Shown in pieces: positions 11,601 through 22,180 of a stretch of 64,000 bases of DNA. The stretch spans positions 3,720,001 to 3,784,000 of the forward strand of contig JAYKYS010000007.1 of the NCBI GenBank assembly GCA_036924285.1, read 5' to 3'. Position 1 is the stretch's first letter; every line of letters starts with the position of its first letter. The notes under the pieces were generated by a model. It was not told the origin of the DNA and searched no databases. It was given only the letters and a program-made list of their open reading frames with translations. This stretch comes from Asterella californica. Taxonomy: Eukaryota; Streptophyta; Marchantiopsida; Marchantiales; Aytoniaceae. Position numbers and translations under genes: made by a program.

Positions 11601-12645
11601 TCAATATGTCCTCGAAGTGAAGAGAGACTTTCGTCGATGAACCAACTTCAACTTGTCATGGTTGACTTGATTGAATCTCCTTTCTCCTAGCTCTTGAAGG
11701 TCATATGTGAAGTTGCTCCACACCTTATCTACAACAAAAAGATCAAAACATATAGGAAGAAACTTCTTCCTAGCCCTCTTAAACCTGATAGCATCATACA
11801 ACATTACCCAATCTCTTACTTGAAAAGATTTTATCTCATTCTTGTCCAATCGTTTGTCGTAACTCTTCTTTTGATGCGCTTGAGCTCGTTCCATCCAGAT
11901 CATTGTTACCGCTCGAGTCTCTTCCAACTCTATGAGTTGCTCCTTTCTTGATCTAACGACGTCTTCTCTCCTCGACCTCTTCAACTTTCGTTGAATAGTT
12001 TGAAAAATATCCAATTCGAATTAGATCGGCAACTTGGACTCCACTCCATAAACAAGTCGAATGAAGAATACCCAATAGAAGTCTTTGTTGTCGTTTGATA
12101 CTCTCATAAGAATCATGCTCCCTATAAACTCTCCTCCTTTATCTGAGACCAACTCTAACAAACATCCAAATCTTGTGATGATCCTCTCCCATAGAAATCT
12201 ACCCACTCTCGCTTCATTAGTCTCACTCAAAGGTCTATTCTCTACCCATTTGATACAATAGTCAGTGGCGACTACAATATATCTATTACCTCGAGGTGTC
12301 TTATTAAGAGGACCTACAAAGTCAATACCTCACTTCTCAAATGGTCCTAACATTGGAATTGATCTTAACGAAGGTGTTCTAGTAAACTTCAGAGCAAATG
12401 CTTGACATACATCGCAAGTTTTGCAATAGTCTAAACACTCCTTGAAAATCTCTCTCCATTGATAATCCGCATCCAAAATCTTGAAGGTTGTTATTTTACC
12501 AGCAAAGTGACTTTCGCAACAGTGTCGTCGTGAAACTTGTGCATTAGCTCGAACGTCTCCTTCTGACCAATTGCTCTTCTTAGTAATCCATCTGCTCCTT
12601 GATGAAATAGAATTCTTTCCACCATGGTGTAAGGTTTGCATCTCT
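11601..12645 (-). pseudogene. Inner element integrase
   Basis: In minus-strand order, 12330-12641 carries the zinc-binding domain (HCCESHF..., then CLDYCKTCDVCQ). Near 12280-12240 the frame reads VVATDYCIKWVENRPL, with the first catalytic Asp. The frame 12021-12230 gives RFGCLLELVSDKGGEFI, with the second Asp. The frame 11601-12014 gives the C-terminal part, ending in an SH3-like stretch (KSFQVRDWVMLYD..., DLQELGERRF). Several frameshifts separate the pieces. Confidence 0.8.
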
Positions 12646-13950
12646 TAATCAACACGTTACGTTCTCGAGTATGCATACCTTCTAGAAAAGACCTATCTGC
12701 AAAGAAACTCCGGATTTCTTTATACTCGTCCGATACCTCCTCAATGCTTGTGATAGTCATCACTTGCTCATCTGGAAATGAATCATCAAATGATTTCTTC
12801 TCCCTCATCATCATAAGTCCTCGACAAGAGATCAGTATTTGCATGCTTTTCCTTGGTCTATCTTCGATCACGTAATCATATTCTGTTAGAAGGATCTTCT
12901 AACGAGCAATACAACCTTCAGCTTATTAAAGATATACTTTAAAGCCTTGTGATCTGTGACTACGGAAAATTTCCCTCCTAGAAAGTAGTGTCAAAATTTC
13001 TTCAATCCAAAAATCATAGCTAATCCTTCTCGTTCAGTCACGTAATAATTCTTCTTTGCGGGAACCATCTGCCTACTAGCATAAGCTATAAGATGATCAT
13101 GCCCATCTCCATCTAATTGACTTAATGTATATCCGATTGTTACATTTGAGGCATCCTTATACAAAATAAATTCTTTACTCCACTTAGATTTAACAAGTAT
13201 AGGAGCTGTCACCATTGTCTTTTTCAGCTCTTCAAATGCTTCCTTTGCCTTCTGATCATGCGCTATCAAGTCAAAATCAACTTCCTTCTTCATGTACATA
13301 GTCAAAGCTATTGCTTTGTTCGAAAAGGAAAAGACAAACCTATGATAATATCCAACCATGCCAAGAAACTAACACAACTTTGTCAAGTTGATCGAGAATC
13401 GAAGATCCACACTTTTCTTCACCTTCTTAGGATCTACCGCAATCTCATTCTTGGAAATGATGTGTTCCACAGTAGACCTTCTTTGCAACCAAAGATGCAC
13501 TTCTCTAGATTTAGAGAAGCGTTGGCTTGCTCCAATCGCTGCAAAACTTTGATCACATGATCAAAGTGGTCCTCCTTTCTTTCGTACACGCAAAATCATC
13601 AATAAAATCACGGACAAACTTCTTTATGAATGATTCAAACAGTTTGTTCATGAACCTCTAAAATGTGACCGGAGCATTACATAGTCTGAATGACATTACC
13701 CGAAATGCAAATGTTCTCCAAGGAGTAGTGATAGTAGCCAATTGCTGGTACTCTTGTGCTATCTTTATCTGGTTATACTTACTATAACCATCACCAAATC
13801 TGTACCGCTCATGATCAACAACTTCCTCCAAAATCTCATCTATAAATGATAGAGAATAATAATCCTTCTTGGTAGTTGCATTGAGCTTTTTATAGTCTAT
13901 GCACACTCGCAGCTTATCATTCTTCTTCTTGACAATCACAATGGGTGAAA
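12646..13950 (-). pseudogene. Inner element reverse transcriptase and RNase H
   Basis: The minus frame 13658-13939 reads KLRVCIDYKKLNATTKKDYY, a Gypsy RT finger block, and continues to FRVMSFRLCNAPVTF. Near 13600 the frame gives FVRDFIDDF, the YxDD catalytic box in the variant form FIDD. 12991-13359 carries RNase H with FILYKDASNVTIGYTLSQ and YYVTEREGLAMIFGLKKF. A stop follows the CNAPVTF block and there are frameshifts on both sides. Confidence 0.85.
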
Positions 13951-13951
13951 C

Positions 13952-14789
13952 TCATTCTGAGTTCTTCACTTCGTAGATGAAACTTGCCTCCTTCAACTTG
14001 TGTAACTCCTCCTTGACTATCATTGTTGTTGTAGGATTGACCATTCTCTGCTTGTGTTGAACTGATCTTGCGTTCTTTTCCAATTGGATTCGAGGAGTCT
14101 CTAGAGTCACCTCCTTCAAATCATTATAACTGAAAGCAAATACATGGATATATTTCCAAAATATATCTAGGAATTTACTTTTCTCGTCTTGAATGACATT
14201 GACATCAAATTTCAGGATAGAGAGTCTTCTCACAATCTCTGTCTCACTCAACTCTTCTTTGTCAAGACTTTCTCCACTCCTCGTCGAGGCAATAAGTCAA
14301 TCGCACTAAGTTGATATAATGATTCATCTCGATCTATCCTTCGTCATTCATACTAAGATTATTGATCATAAGAATCTCTCGTATCTATCTCTGAGACACT
14401 CATTTCATCCTCCGTATCAAATTCCCAATAGTCATTAGTGGATCTATCTGAGTCAGAAATCACAACTCCAACACTCGAGAGAAGTACTATCACTCTATGA
14501 TCTTTAGACCCAATCCGTAAATATCTCTTGTGCCACCTATCTATGGTCCGCACAGCTCTCAACCAAGGCCTACCTAAGAATAAATCATAACTAGAGTCTT
14601 TTAACACTTGAAAGGACATCAATGTTTGAACTCCCATCATAGACACAACCACCTTCTCTAACACACCAAGAGGTTTTATCCGTTGCTTGTTAGTCATTCA
14701 CACGACAATGCTAGCCGAGCGAGTTGGTTCCATCCTCAACTTCTTCATCAACCTCTTCGATATGACATTTATAGCTGACCCTCCATCCA
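13952..14789 (-). pseudogene. Inner element protease region, C-terminal part
   Basis: On minus, downstream of the solo-LTR insertion, the frame starts GGSAINVISKRLMKKL, the residues that follow the catalytic Asp of a retropepsin (DGGSAIN). It then runs to SYDLFLGRPWLRAV, the second conserved block, in frame 14359-14697. The frame 13952-14251 is the linker into RT. The catalytic Asp itself lies on the far side of the 1.1-kb insertion, in codon VLVD at 15889-15900. Confidence 0.75.
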
Positions 14790-15888
14790 TTTCGCGCACC
14801 TATCGCCTTGTTGCACCAGCGGAAGCTCTAGCTCAGTAGGTCACAAACTTTACACCGCTAACCTGCAAACACAATCACAAGTTAGCGTCCATGCACCACT
14901 TACCTTATCTCAGTTTGGTCCAGACCGGAGCCGGACCGCCTCCCTAATCATCAAGCTCAACAATTCTTAAGTCCCGACCTAGTCCCGCCTAGGTCGGTCC
15001 CAAACATGAGCAAGTCACTAGATGACTTGGGGCGGACTTCCCGTAAAGTCCAGGGTCCTAAACGGTGTCTCCAGCACACCTAGCGGCCCAACCGTCCATG
15101 ATGTCCGTCTGGGTCTAGGCTCTCGAACGGTGTTCTAACCCACCGACTCGTTCCTTAGTCTTGCCCCAGCCCTTACATCGTTCCTAAGTCCAGACGTCCA
15201 AGTCGGATCGGAACGTGCTTTGGAACCGGCCCAGCCATCACCTCATGCCCCTAAAGTCCGCCCGCCGAACCCTGGGGTCGGGTGACTCGTCTTGGCCCAC
15301 CTAGGCATCGAGCCCCCCTCATATATACTTCTGGGGATCGGCGGCCCCGTCCTCCTCTTTGGTCCTTGAAAATTATACCACAACTCGATTGTGGTTCGGC
15401 CATAACTTCCAGCTCGGAGGTCAAATTGAAGAGTGTTATATATCACTGGAAAGCTCTCGACAAGACCTTTCCAATGATACCTCACTCGCCTCGAGATCTT
15501 ACGTGGAGCTCCATCCACGACCTAAAACGTCCATGGAGCTCCAACACTTAGTCATTTTTCGAAAATCTGTGGTCCAGACCCAGACTTGAACCTTGTGGTT
15601 CATCTGTGTCTCGGACCCACGTCTCAGACCTATGTCTGGGACTCACGTTTCAGCCTGTTCCCAGACTCGCCTCCTTAGGTCAGCGTTCATCTGGGGCCCT
15701 CTTGGGGTAGACCCTTATGTCCTAACCCAAGGTTCCAACCTTGGTTCAGAGAACACTTAGGGTTCATCTGATCCCGATTTCCCGGCCAAGCCGTTAAGTC
15801 CTACTCGCAATGTTCACAACCTAGCGCAAGTCCGCTAGAGTTTTGTTGTTCGCGTCTGCGCCCGATCTTGAGAATGAGGGTCGTGACA
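14790..15888 (-). mobile_element. GC-rich solo LTR inserted at the protease active site of the inner element
   Basis: A 1099-bp block of much higher GC than its surroundings, flanked by a perfect 5-bp repeat ATCCA (14785-14789 and 15889-15893). Read on minus it starts TGTCACGACCCTCATTC, a typical LTR start. The other end reads GGTGCGCGAAA, so the usual terminal CA is lost or altered. It has a TATA-type box on minus at 15328-15321 (TATATATGA). No gag or pol frame and no second LTR are present, so it is a solo LTR. The gene frame VLVD/GGSAINV is restored exactly if the block and one ATCCA are removed. Confidence 0.8.
15321..15330 (-). promoter_or_regulatory. TATA-like box of the solo LTR
   Basis: On the minus strand gtatatatgagg lies mid-LTR, where the U3/R promoter of an LTR is expected. 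No transcript evidence is available. Confidence 0.35.
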
Positions 15889-15893
15889 ATCCA

Positions 15894-18470
15894 CCAACAC
15901 GTCAAAGACGTAATGATCATTCAATCGAACTTCAATCTTTGAAGCCCTAGTGCATATATCTGAGCATGCACATCCATCACACTAACTCCCATGGACTTTG
16001 ATGTCTTGCTCTTGGGTTTCTTCTTCTTGCTTCTCTTAGAACTCAGTCCTCCTCTGAGTTCTCTTCGTAAATTGAAGTTGAGTGTAATCAATTGTCCAAC
16101 CGTGATGTTGACTTTTTAAGCACCCACATCTTCAACCACATCATATCTCACTTGAGAAGATGAAATGGTGAAATCCGACATCTCCAATTTCTTTCTTGGT
16201 TCTCTTGGTGTACTCAAAATATTACTCGAGCGAGTATTTCTACTTGGCGACTCCTCCATGAAGACCGATTCATTAGAAAATTGAGTCTTTTTCCTTTCTT
16301 GAGTTAAAAGCTCCATCGATGCATGAGAACAGTTCGAGCTCTCTTCATTCTCATAGATGAGATCTCGCACTACATCAATAGTAGTCACTCTCTTGTCTCG
16401 TGCTTGTGATGGATTTCCTCCACCAACATTTATTCTGACAGTTTCAGCACCCCTTGCTCTGTTGTTAGGATAGTTCCATTGGAAATGAGAACCTCCAAAA
16501 GTCCAGCATGTGATTCCTCCAAATTTACATTAGTTGCCTCCAAAGTTACCTTGATTTTCTTGGTTGGGATTGTTGTCGTAACCTCTTTGATCTCCTCTTC
16601 CACCTTTGTTCTTCCATTCTCGTAATTACACCACGTTTATCTTGAGATCCGCAAGAGTATCGGTGATGCTCTTCAACTTAGCATGAAATTCAGAGGTGAA
16701 AGTAGACATCACCGTTGGGACAAATGATCTTGACACCACCGTTAGAGTAGGAGTTGATGTTGAAGCGATCATCAATTATGATGGTGCAAATGCCATCGTT
16801 GTGACTATACTAAGAGTCGGAGTCGACACCAGAGCGGCATGATGAGGTTGGATGATATTTCTTTCATCCAAACTCTCTTTCATATTTGTCGCAATCTTGG
16901 TGGTCTTCGCTTTGGTTGCTGGCTTCTCGTATCTCACTTGGATATGAATTGAAGGTCTCAACCCTCCCACCAAGTTCTTGGTAAGCCATGCTCCAATCCT
17001 CGTCATCGTTAGCTTCACGTCATCTCCACTCTTTCATAGAACCATCCGAAATCGTTGCTCCAATTTATCCACTCTTTCGGCATACTATCAAACTTTCTCA
17101 TCGTCTTGTTGCTTCAAATGAGTGAGCTCCACCATGAGTTTTTCATAACTCTCTTCTGGAAGAAATTCTTCGATGAGTTCATTACTCAACGTCTCCCATG
17201 TGTCCTCAACTGAACCAGGTGTCTTGTTCTTCACTCGGTCTTCATACCACGTAAGAGCAAAATTTTCTAAAAACTCTAGCAATAACAACACCTATTCTTC
17301 TTTCTTTCTCACGTTGTTTCTGATGCAACCTCTTTTGAAGTCTCGAACAAACGGCTCTACATCTTCATTGTCCTTCTCATAGAACATTGATAGCTTTCTC
17401 ATCTTGTAACTATTCTTTTTATTCTTCTAATCTTCGTGCAATAACGATTCGCTAAAAGAGTACGAACATCACCAATTCCATTCGAGAATAATCTACCATA
17501 GGTAAAATAAAAAGAAATTGTTGTAACAACACATCTTGTGCCGTTTCTTCTTCGAAGATAATCATGAGCTTGATTCGTATCACCGTCTTCTCCACCATCC
17601 GAATAATGATCTCCATCACAACTCATGTGAGTCTTCCTTTGAAGTTGACAACTTCTCTGTCTCAACTTGAGTCTCGTCCAACTTCTCGACTACTGATGTA
17701 AATAGAGTGATCACATCTACACACTTGTGTCTTCTTGATATATCACCCTCTCCACAACTTAGACAAAGATCTTATCCTAGAAGATGAATTGGCACTGGTG
17801 AAGATAGACCCACTCGAAGACTTAAATCAGTAAACTCTCATTTTCTTTTAGTTCTCTTTGCTTTGATCCTAGTTGGACAATTCATTACTTTATGTCCCAA
17901 CTCTCTACAGAAATACCACAAGTCAGTTTCTACTCTCCTCCTCGGAGATTCTACTTCATATTTTGTACTTGTGTTCTCAAACTCAACGATAATCTCTCTC
18001 CAGCTCTCTGCGACATTAACTATGACATCTAAACCTTGAGAAAGATTTCTAAGTCTAACTTTCCAATCTTTTGAACTTCCACTCATGCTGTTGTGTCTTC
18101 TCAATCATTAAGTGGACAAAATACCTTTGAGGAAAATAATTTTACATCACTTTCTTATCTCTTTTGAGCTTTATATTGGAAATCGTGTATTATACATGCT
18201 ATACACGAAATAAAATCCAACCTAAAATTAAGTGTCTAAAATAATATCCTCATGACCATCGTTTGTACTAATCACAGCAGACATCTTAAAGTCACTCTTG
18301 TAAAGATCCAACTCTACTTCATCAGGAGCTTTCGTGGCCTCCACAATGAATGATACTTTCAACTCAACATTCTTCACATCTGCGCCAATGATCTCAGAAG
18401 CTTCTTGATATAGAGCAAAAGAGGACACCCCAAGATATGTGTCCGCAACTCATCTATACTTAACTTTCGC
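15894..18470 (-). pseudogene. Inner element gag and start of protease
   Basis: From high to low: 17838-18104 contains a zinc-knuckle-like FCRELGHKVMNCP whose first Cys is now Trp. 17088-17291 contains FLENFALTWYEDRV...TWETLSNELIEEFLP, the Retrotrans_gag core. Near 16500 a second decayed knuckle (CWTFGGSHFQWNYP) follows. 15894-15960 reads IEVRLNDHYVFDVLVD, leading to the protease Asp. Frames are broken many times, and two knuckle-like motifs more than 1 kb apart suggest internal rearrangement. Confidence 0.65.
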
Positions 18471-18749
18471 TTCTCCGTCTCCGTTCAAACTCCCAAACGT
18501 TTCTTCTTCCACCTCGGTACCCGAACTAGATTCTCCATGAAATATTTTCACGACCTCTTTGTATGCCGAAACATATATCTCTTAGCTGGGAAGAGATCTC
18601 TCTAAGATTTTTATGACTTCTAGTAGCTCCACCTCCAAGCTACTAACTCATGCAATTTCAACAGAAACTTTCCTAATCAGAAGAAATGGTGTTGACTGTA
18701 TTAATTTCTAGAAAGAACTGAAATTTGTATATTTTGACTCCACTCATGA

Positions 18750-19325
18750 TTGTCAACCCCCTCCACTTTGAAACATTCTATCTTCCTCTCTAAGCCTCAT
18801 CTTCTCATGATTTTTATTTTTCCTCTTATAGCTTATCAAACAAAGTATAATCTTAAAAGTCTTCACAGGAAAATAAAAAACACAGAAAAGAAGACAACGA
18901 CTGCATAAGATTTCCAAAGAGAAGAATTTCTAAACCCTCACAAATAAACCCTCTCAACTTTGAAACTTTATAGCTCTTTCTATAGATCTCTTTTTCCCAT
19001 GATTTTTGTTGTCCAAGATAGCTTATCAGCCAAGCTAAGATAATGAGAATTTTCACAAGAAAATAAAAATCACAAAAATCTGACAAAGACTGTATAAATT
19101 TTCCAAAGAGTAAAATTCTTAAACTCTCGTGAATAAACCCACTCAACTTTGTATAATTATATCTCACTCTCTAGACCATCTTTTCTCATGATTTTTGTTG
19201 TCCTAGATAGCTTATCAGCCAATCTAAAATACTAGAAAGTTTCATAAGAAAATAAAAAACACAAAAAATTTGACAATGACTATACAAATTTTCCAAAGAG
19301 CAAAAATTCCAAACTCTCGACTTTT
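18750..19325 (-). repeat. Three tandem copies of a ~190-bp unit at the 5' side of the inner element
   Basis: The block t(c/t)tca(t/c)gatttttgttgtcc..agatagcttatcagcc recurs at about 18803, 18995 and 19183. The block tttccaaagag.a.aattc..aaactctc recurs at the same spacing. On minus part of the array stays open and repeats LISYLGQQKS and LEILLFGN..QSLS. Whether it was coding or an untranslated leader is not clear. Confidence 0.75.
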
Positions 19326-19613
19326 TCTCCTTTAATAACTTCATTCTTCTCTTTTCTCTATAACTCTTGTAGCATCCACTTTCAACTCTCCTCAAACTCT
19401 TTCTAAGTGAACATGATATAATGATCTCGCAAGTGTCATAGATCACTACAGGATACACGAAAGGTTCTAAAGTGGTTAACATCGTGTTAGTTTTCTCTTC
19501 TCCTAAGGTTCTCTCCATGTGCTCTCGCATGATCTTCTTCTGTCGAATGTATAATTGACCTTTAAACATTTTTCAACGATCCTTCAAGTGAGGTCTTGGC
19601 AACAGACCAAAAA

Positions 19614-20470
19614 TGTAAACCCTTCACGGTCTTATCGATCAACTACCCCCCAATCTCTCTATCTCCACGATAATCATCGATGAATTTATAACATGTCAGA
19701 CCTATCTCTCACTCAAGGATCACCTCCGATGGCTTATGGAAACACATCATGAACTTGAAGGAAAAAATGCTAAGTTCAATCATTCACATATCCATAAACT
19801 CATCAACTAAAATTAACTTTCTAACGACGTCTCTCAAATTCTCACATGCTAAAATATCACACTCTCTCTATATTGCTTAAGTTGTCATTACGACGATATG
19901 AAAACAAGGATGATGAGCTCTTCTCAATCCTCTGTTTATATATTCTAGGTTTTTACTTTGGTATCCTTTGGAAACTCAACCGTACTAAGATATTATTTAA
20001 GATAAACGCATTAATCACATGAGCTTCTTACTTTTTCATATGGGTTAATTTCTTCAAAGTCAACAACTTCGAGATGAATTCTGAATGTTCTAAAGGAATC
20101 TCGAATTTCCACCCCCTCTACACTAAGACTCACTAAAAAGAAGACATGTGAAATCTCTTCTTGTTTTTAATGCTCACAAAGTCAATAACTTTAGTGACCA
20201 CTATATCAAGTCAAAAAAGAAATAAGAGATATTTTCCACCTCATTTTTTTCTTTTAGACAAGATGACAAGATAGTAGTGCTCACTCTTTAAGAAATATCA
20301 GTATTCTGCCCAAAAGTATAGTTAAATTAACCATAACTAACTGTAGCTAGTCATGACTAGCTTGATACCTCTTTAAAGTACTTGTGCAACAAATAAACAT
20401 TTTTCATACTTAGTTATAACTAAACATCTTACTAATAGACAAACTTCCTACGTGTAACATAAGTCATACA
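19614..20470 (-). repeat. Inner element 5' LTR
   Basis: 857 bp, partner of 10690-11579. On minus it begins TGTATGACTTATG (altered from TGTAACGACTTACG) and ends GGGTTTACA. It is slightly shorter through small deletions. Confidence 0.85.
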
Positions 20471-21100
20471 GAACACATCTCGTAAGTGTCTCTCGTGCTC
20501 CTCCACTATAGCACTATAGACTAAGATGTCATCAATATAACATCGAACAAAATCCAATCTTGCTAAGATCGTGCCCATCACTCTTTGGAACTCAACAGGG
20601 GCATTCTTCAACCCAAATGGTAAGAATCGCATCTGATACAAATAATATTTGTCGTGAGAGTCATTTCTCTAGAATGTTATCTTGGATTTATCTTCTTCTC
20701 TCATCAGCAATTGATGATACCCTGCTCGAAGGTCCTAACAACTGAAGACCTTCACATGCTCCACTACATCAAAGATCTCCTCATGTGTCGGCATGACATA
20801 CTTATCAGAATTTGTCTGCCGATTGATAAGATGATAGTCTCCACAGTAGTTGCCATAGATATTCTTCTTTGTTGACATAACTGTGGCAGATGCGTACTCT
20901 CCATGCAACATCTTCACCAACCCAACCTCCAACAAGTCTTGAGTCTTACTCTTGACCAAAGCTCTTTTCATGTTATTGTACTTGTAGAAACATCGAAAGA
21001 TTGAAGTGTCATTAGCCACGTCGATCCGTACATCTGGTCCCTTCAAATTATCCAAGTCCTTCATACTGAAGGCAAAACAATTCATGCAGCTCTTCATGAA
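20471..21100 (-). pseudogene. Outer element reverse transcriptase, N-terminal half
   Basis: The minus frame 20432-20641 reads MRFLPFGLKNAPVEFQRVM then FVRCYIDDILVYS, the Gypsy RT core with an intact YIDD catalytic box, and HERHLRDVF at the insertion edge. The frame 20735-21097 supplies the upstream fingers (LLEVGLVKMLHGEYASATVM, then YHLINRQTNSDKYVMPTHEEIFD). The two frames are offset by a frameshift near 20650-20740. Confidence 0.85.
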
Positions 21101-22180
21101 TCTTTGAACTCTTCGTCTCTCCTCTCTTATAAGCTTGGGTCCAATCCTCGACTCTCAAGTATCCTTTATCACCACACTAGAGATAGAAAATGAAGTCGTT
21201 GACTGCTATCTTATAACCTCTAGAGCAGTTTCATTCTACTCACCACCAACAACCTCCACCTCCACAGTGTGAAAATCTCTTGTAGCCATAGCTGCAAGCT
21301 CCACACTCTATCCTACTGCATCGCATGATGTCAAAGAATGATGAACTCCACACGCCTCGCCTCCAATCTTTATCTCCATCGACTTGGTGGGCAAAAAGCT
21401 CAGAAGTGTCTGAGCAATAACATCCGTTGATCACATCCGACGCTGCTCAGCCAATCCAAAGTTAACAATTCACGTCAAACAGTTCAAGTCTATTTCTTGA
21501 TCCAACACTTGACGACGTGAAGTCTTCGACATCGAAGCTATTGTCGTGATATCCATAAGAATCGCTCTTTCTCATCGGCATTGGGTTCGACCAACTGCTG
21601 TAATTGAGCATCCCACACAAGTCCATGTTCTCCATCTCTTTAAGCATGTGATGCCGGAAAGCTCATCAACGTGAGCAACCATCCCTAGGTCATCCCACTA
21701 GGTTCATCATTGCTATGAGTGATCTATCGATGACTCTCACTACTTGAGATAGTCGTCTTGCATTTAAGATGTCATCAATCGTGAGATGCGATGGTCGTCT
21801 CACTACATCATGTGCGTGCTTGAGACACCTCCTCAGTAACAAGTTTGTCCACCACAACTGTGGACGATATGCACGAGATCACACTCTCGCTGCATCTAAC
21901 AAAACTGTCGATCCAATCCGAGATCGCACTTGGTGCACACTCGTCATCATTTGTGTATGAACATCACCAACAAAGAAATGTTCTCCAGGATGTACGTTGG
22001 AGAATCCATCTGATGCATCTGGAGATGTCGTAAGATCCATAACATCTCTTAAAATATACTAGATCGCGGGTCATGTAAATCCTGACCTCTTACAACACGC
22101 GTGTGATCTTGACATGACCATCCGTCTATCACCAAGTGAATGATGTCAACAACTGTGAGATCTTGCACCCTCAGCAGCGA
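21101..22180 (-). pseudogene. Outer element pre-RT/protease region, heavily decayed
   Basis: By position this should hold the protease and linker of the outer element. Short minus frames (21240-21434, 21462-21647) show no clear DTG/DSG site, and I could not identify the protease. Confidence 0.35.

Larger units (their letters stand above)
10690..20470 (-). mobile_element. Inner Ty3/Gypsy LTR retrotransposon, inserted in the RT of the outer element
   Basis: LTRs of 890 bp (10690-11579) and 857 bp (19614-20470) enclose gag-protease-RT-RNase H-integrase on the minus strand. The flanks are gaat (10686-10689) and gaac (20471-20474), a likely 4-bp target duplication with one transition. The outer RT frame resumes exactly across the insertion. 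A candidate primer-binding site (TGGTCTGTTGCC on minus) lies 4 nt inside the 5' LTR. It does not match the usual initiator-Met sequence, and it can fold with the following agacc. Many stops and frameshifts, and clear divergence between the LTRs, make it an old, dead copy. Confidence 0.85.
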
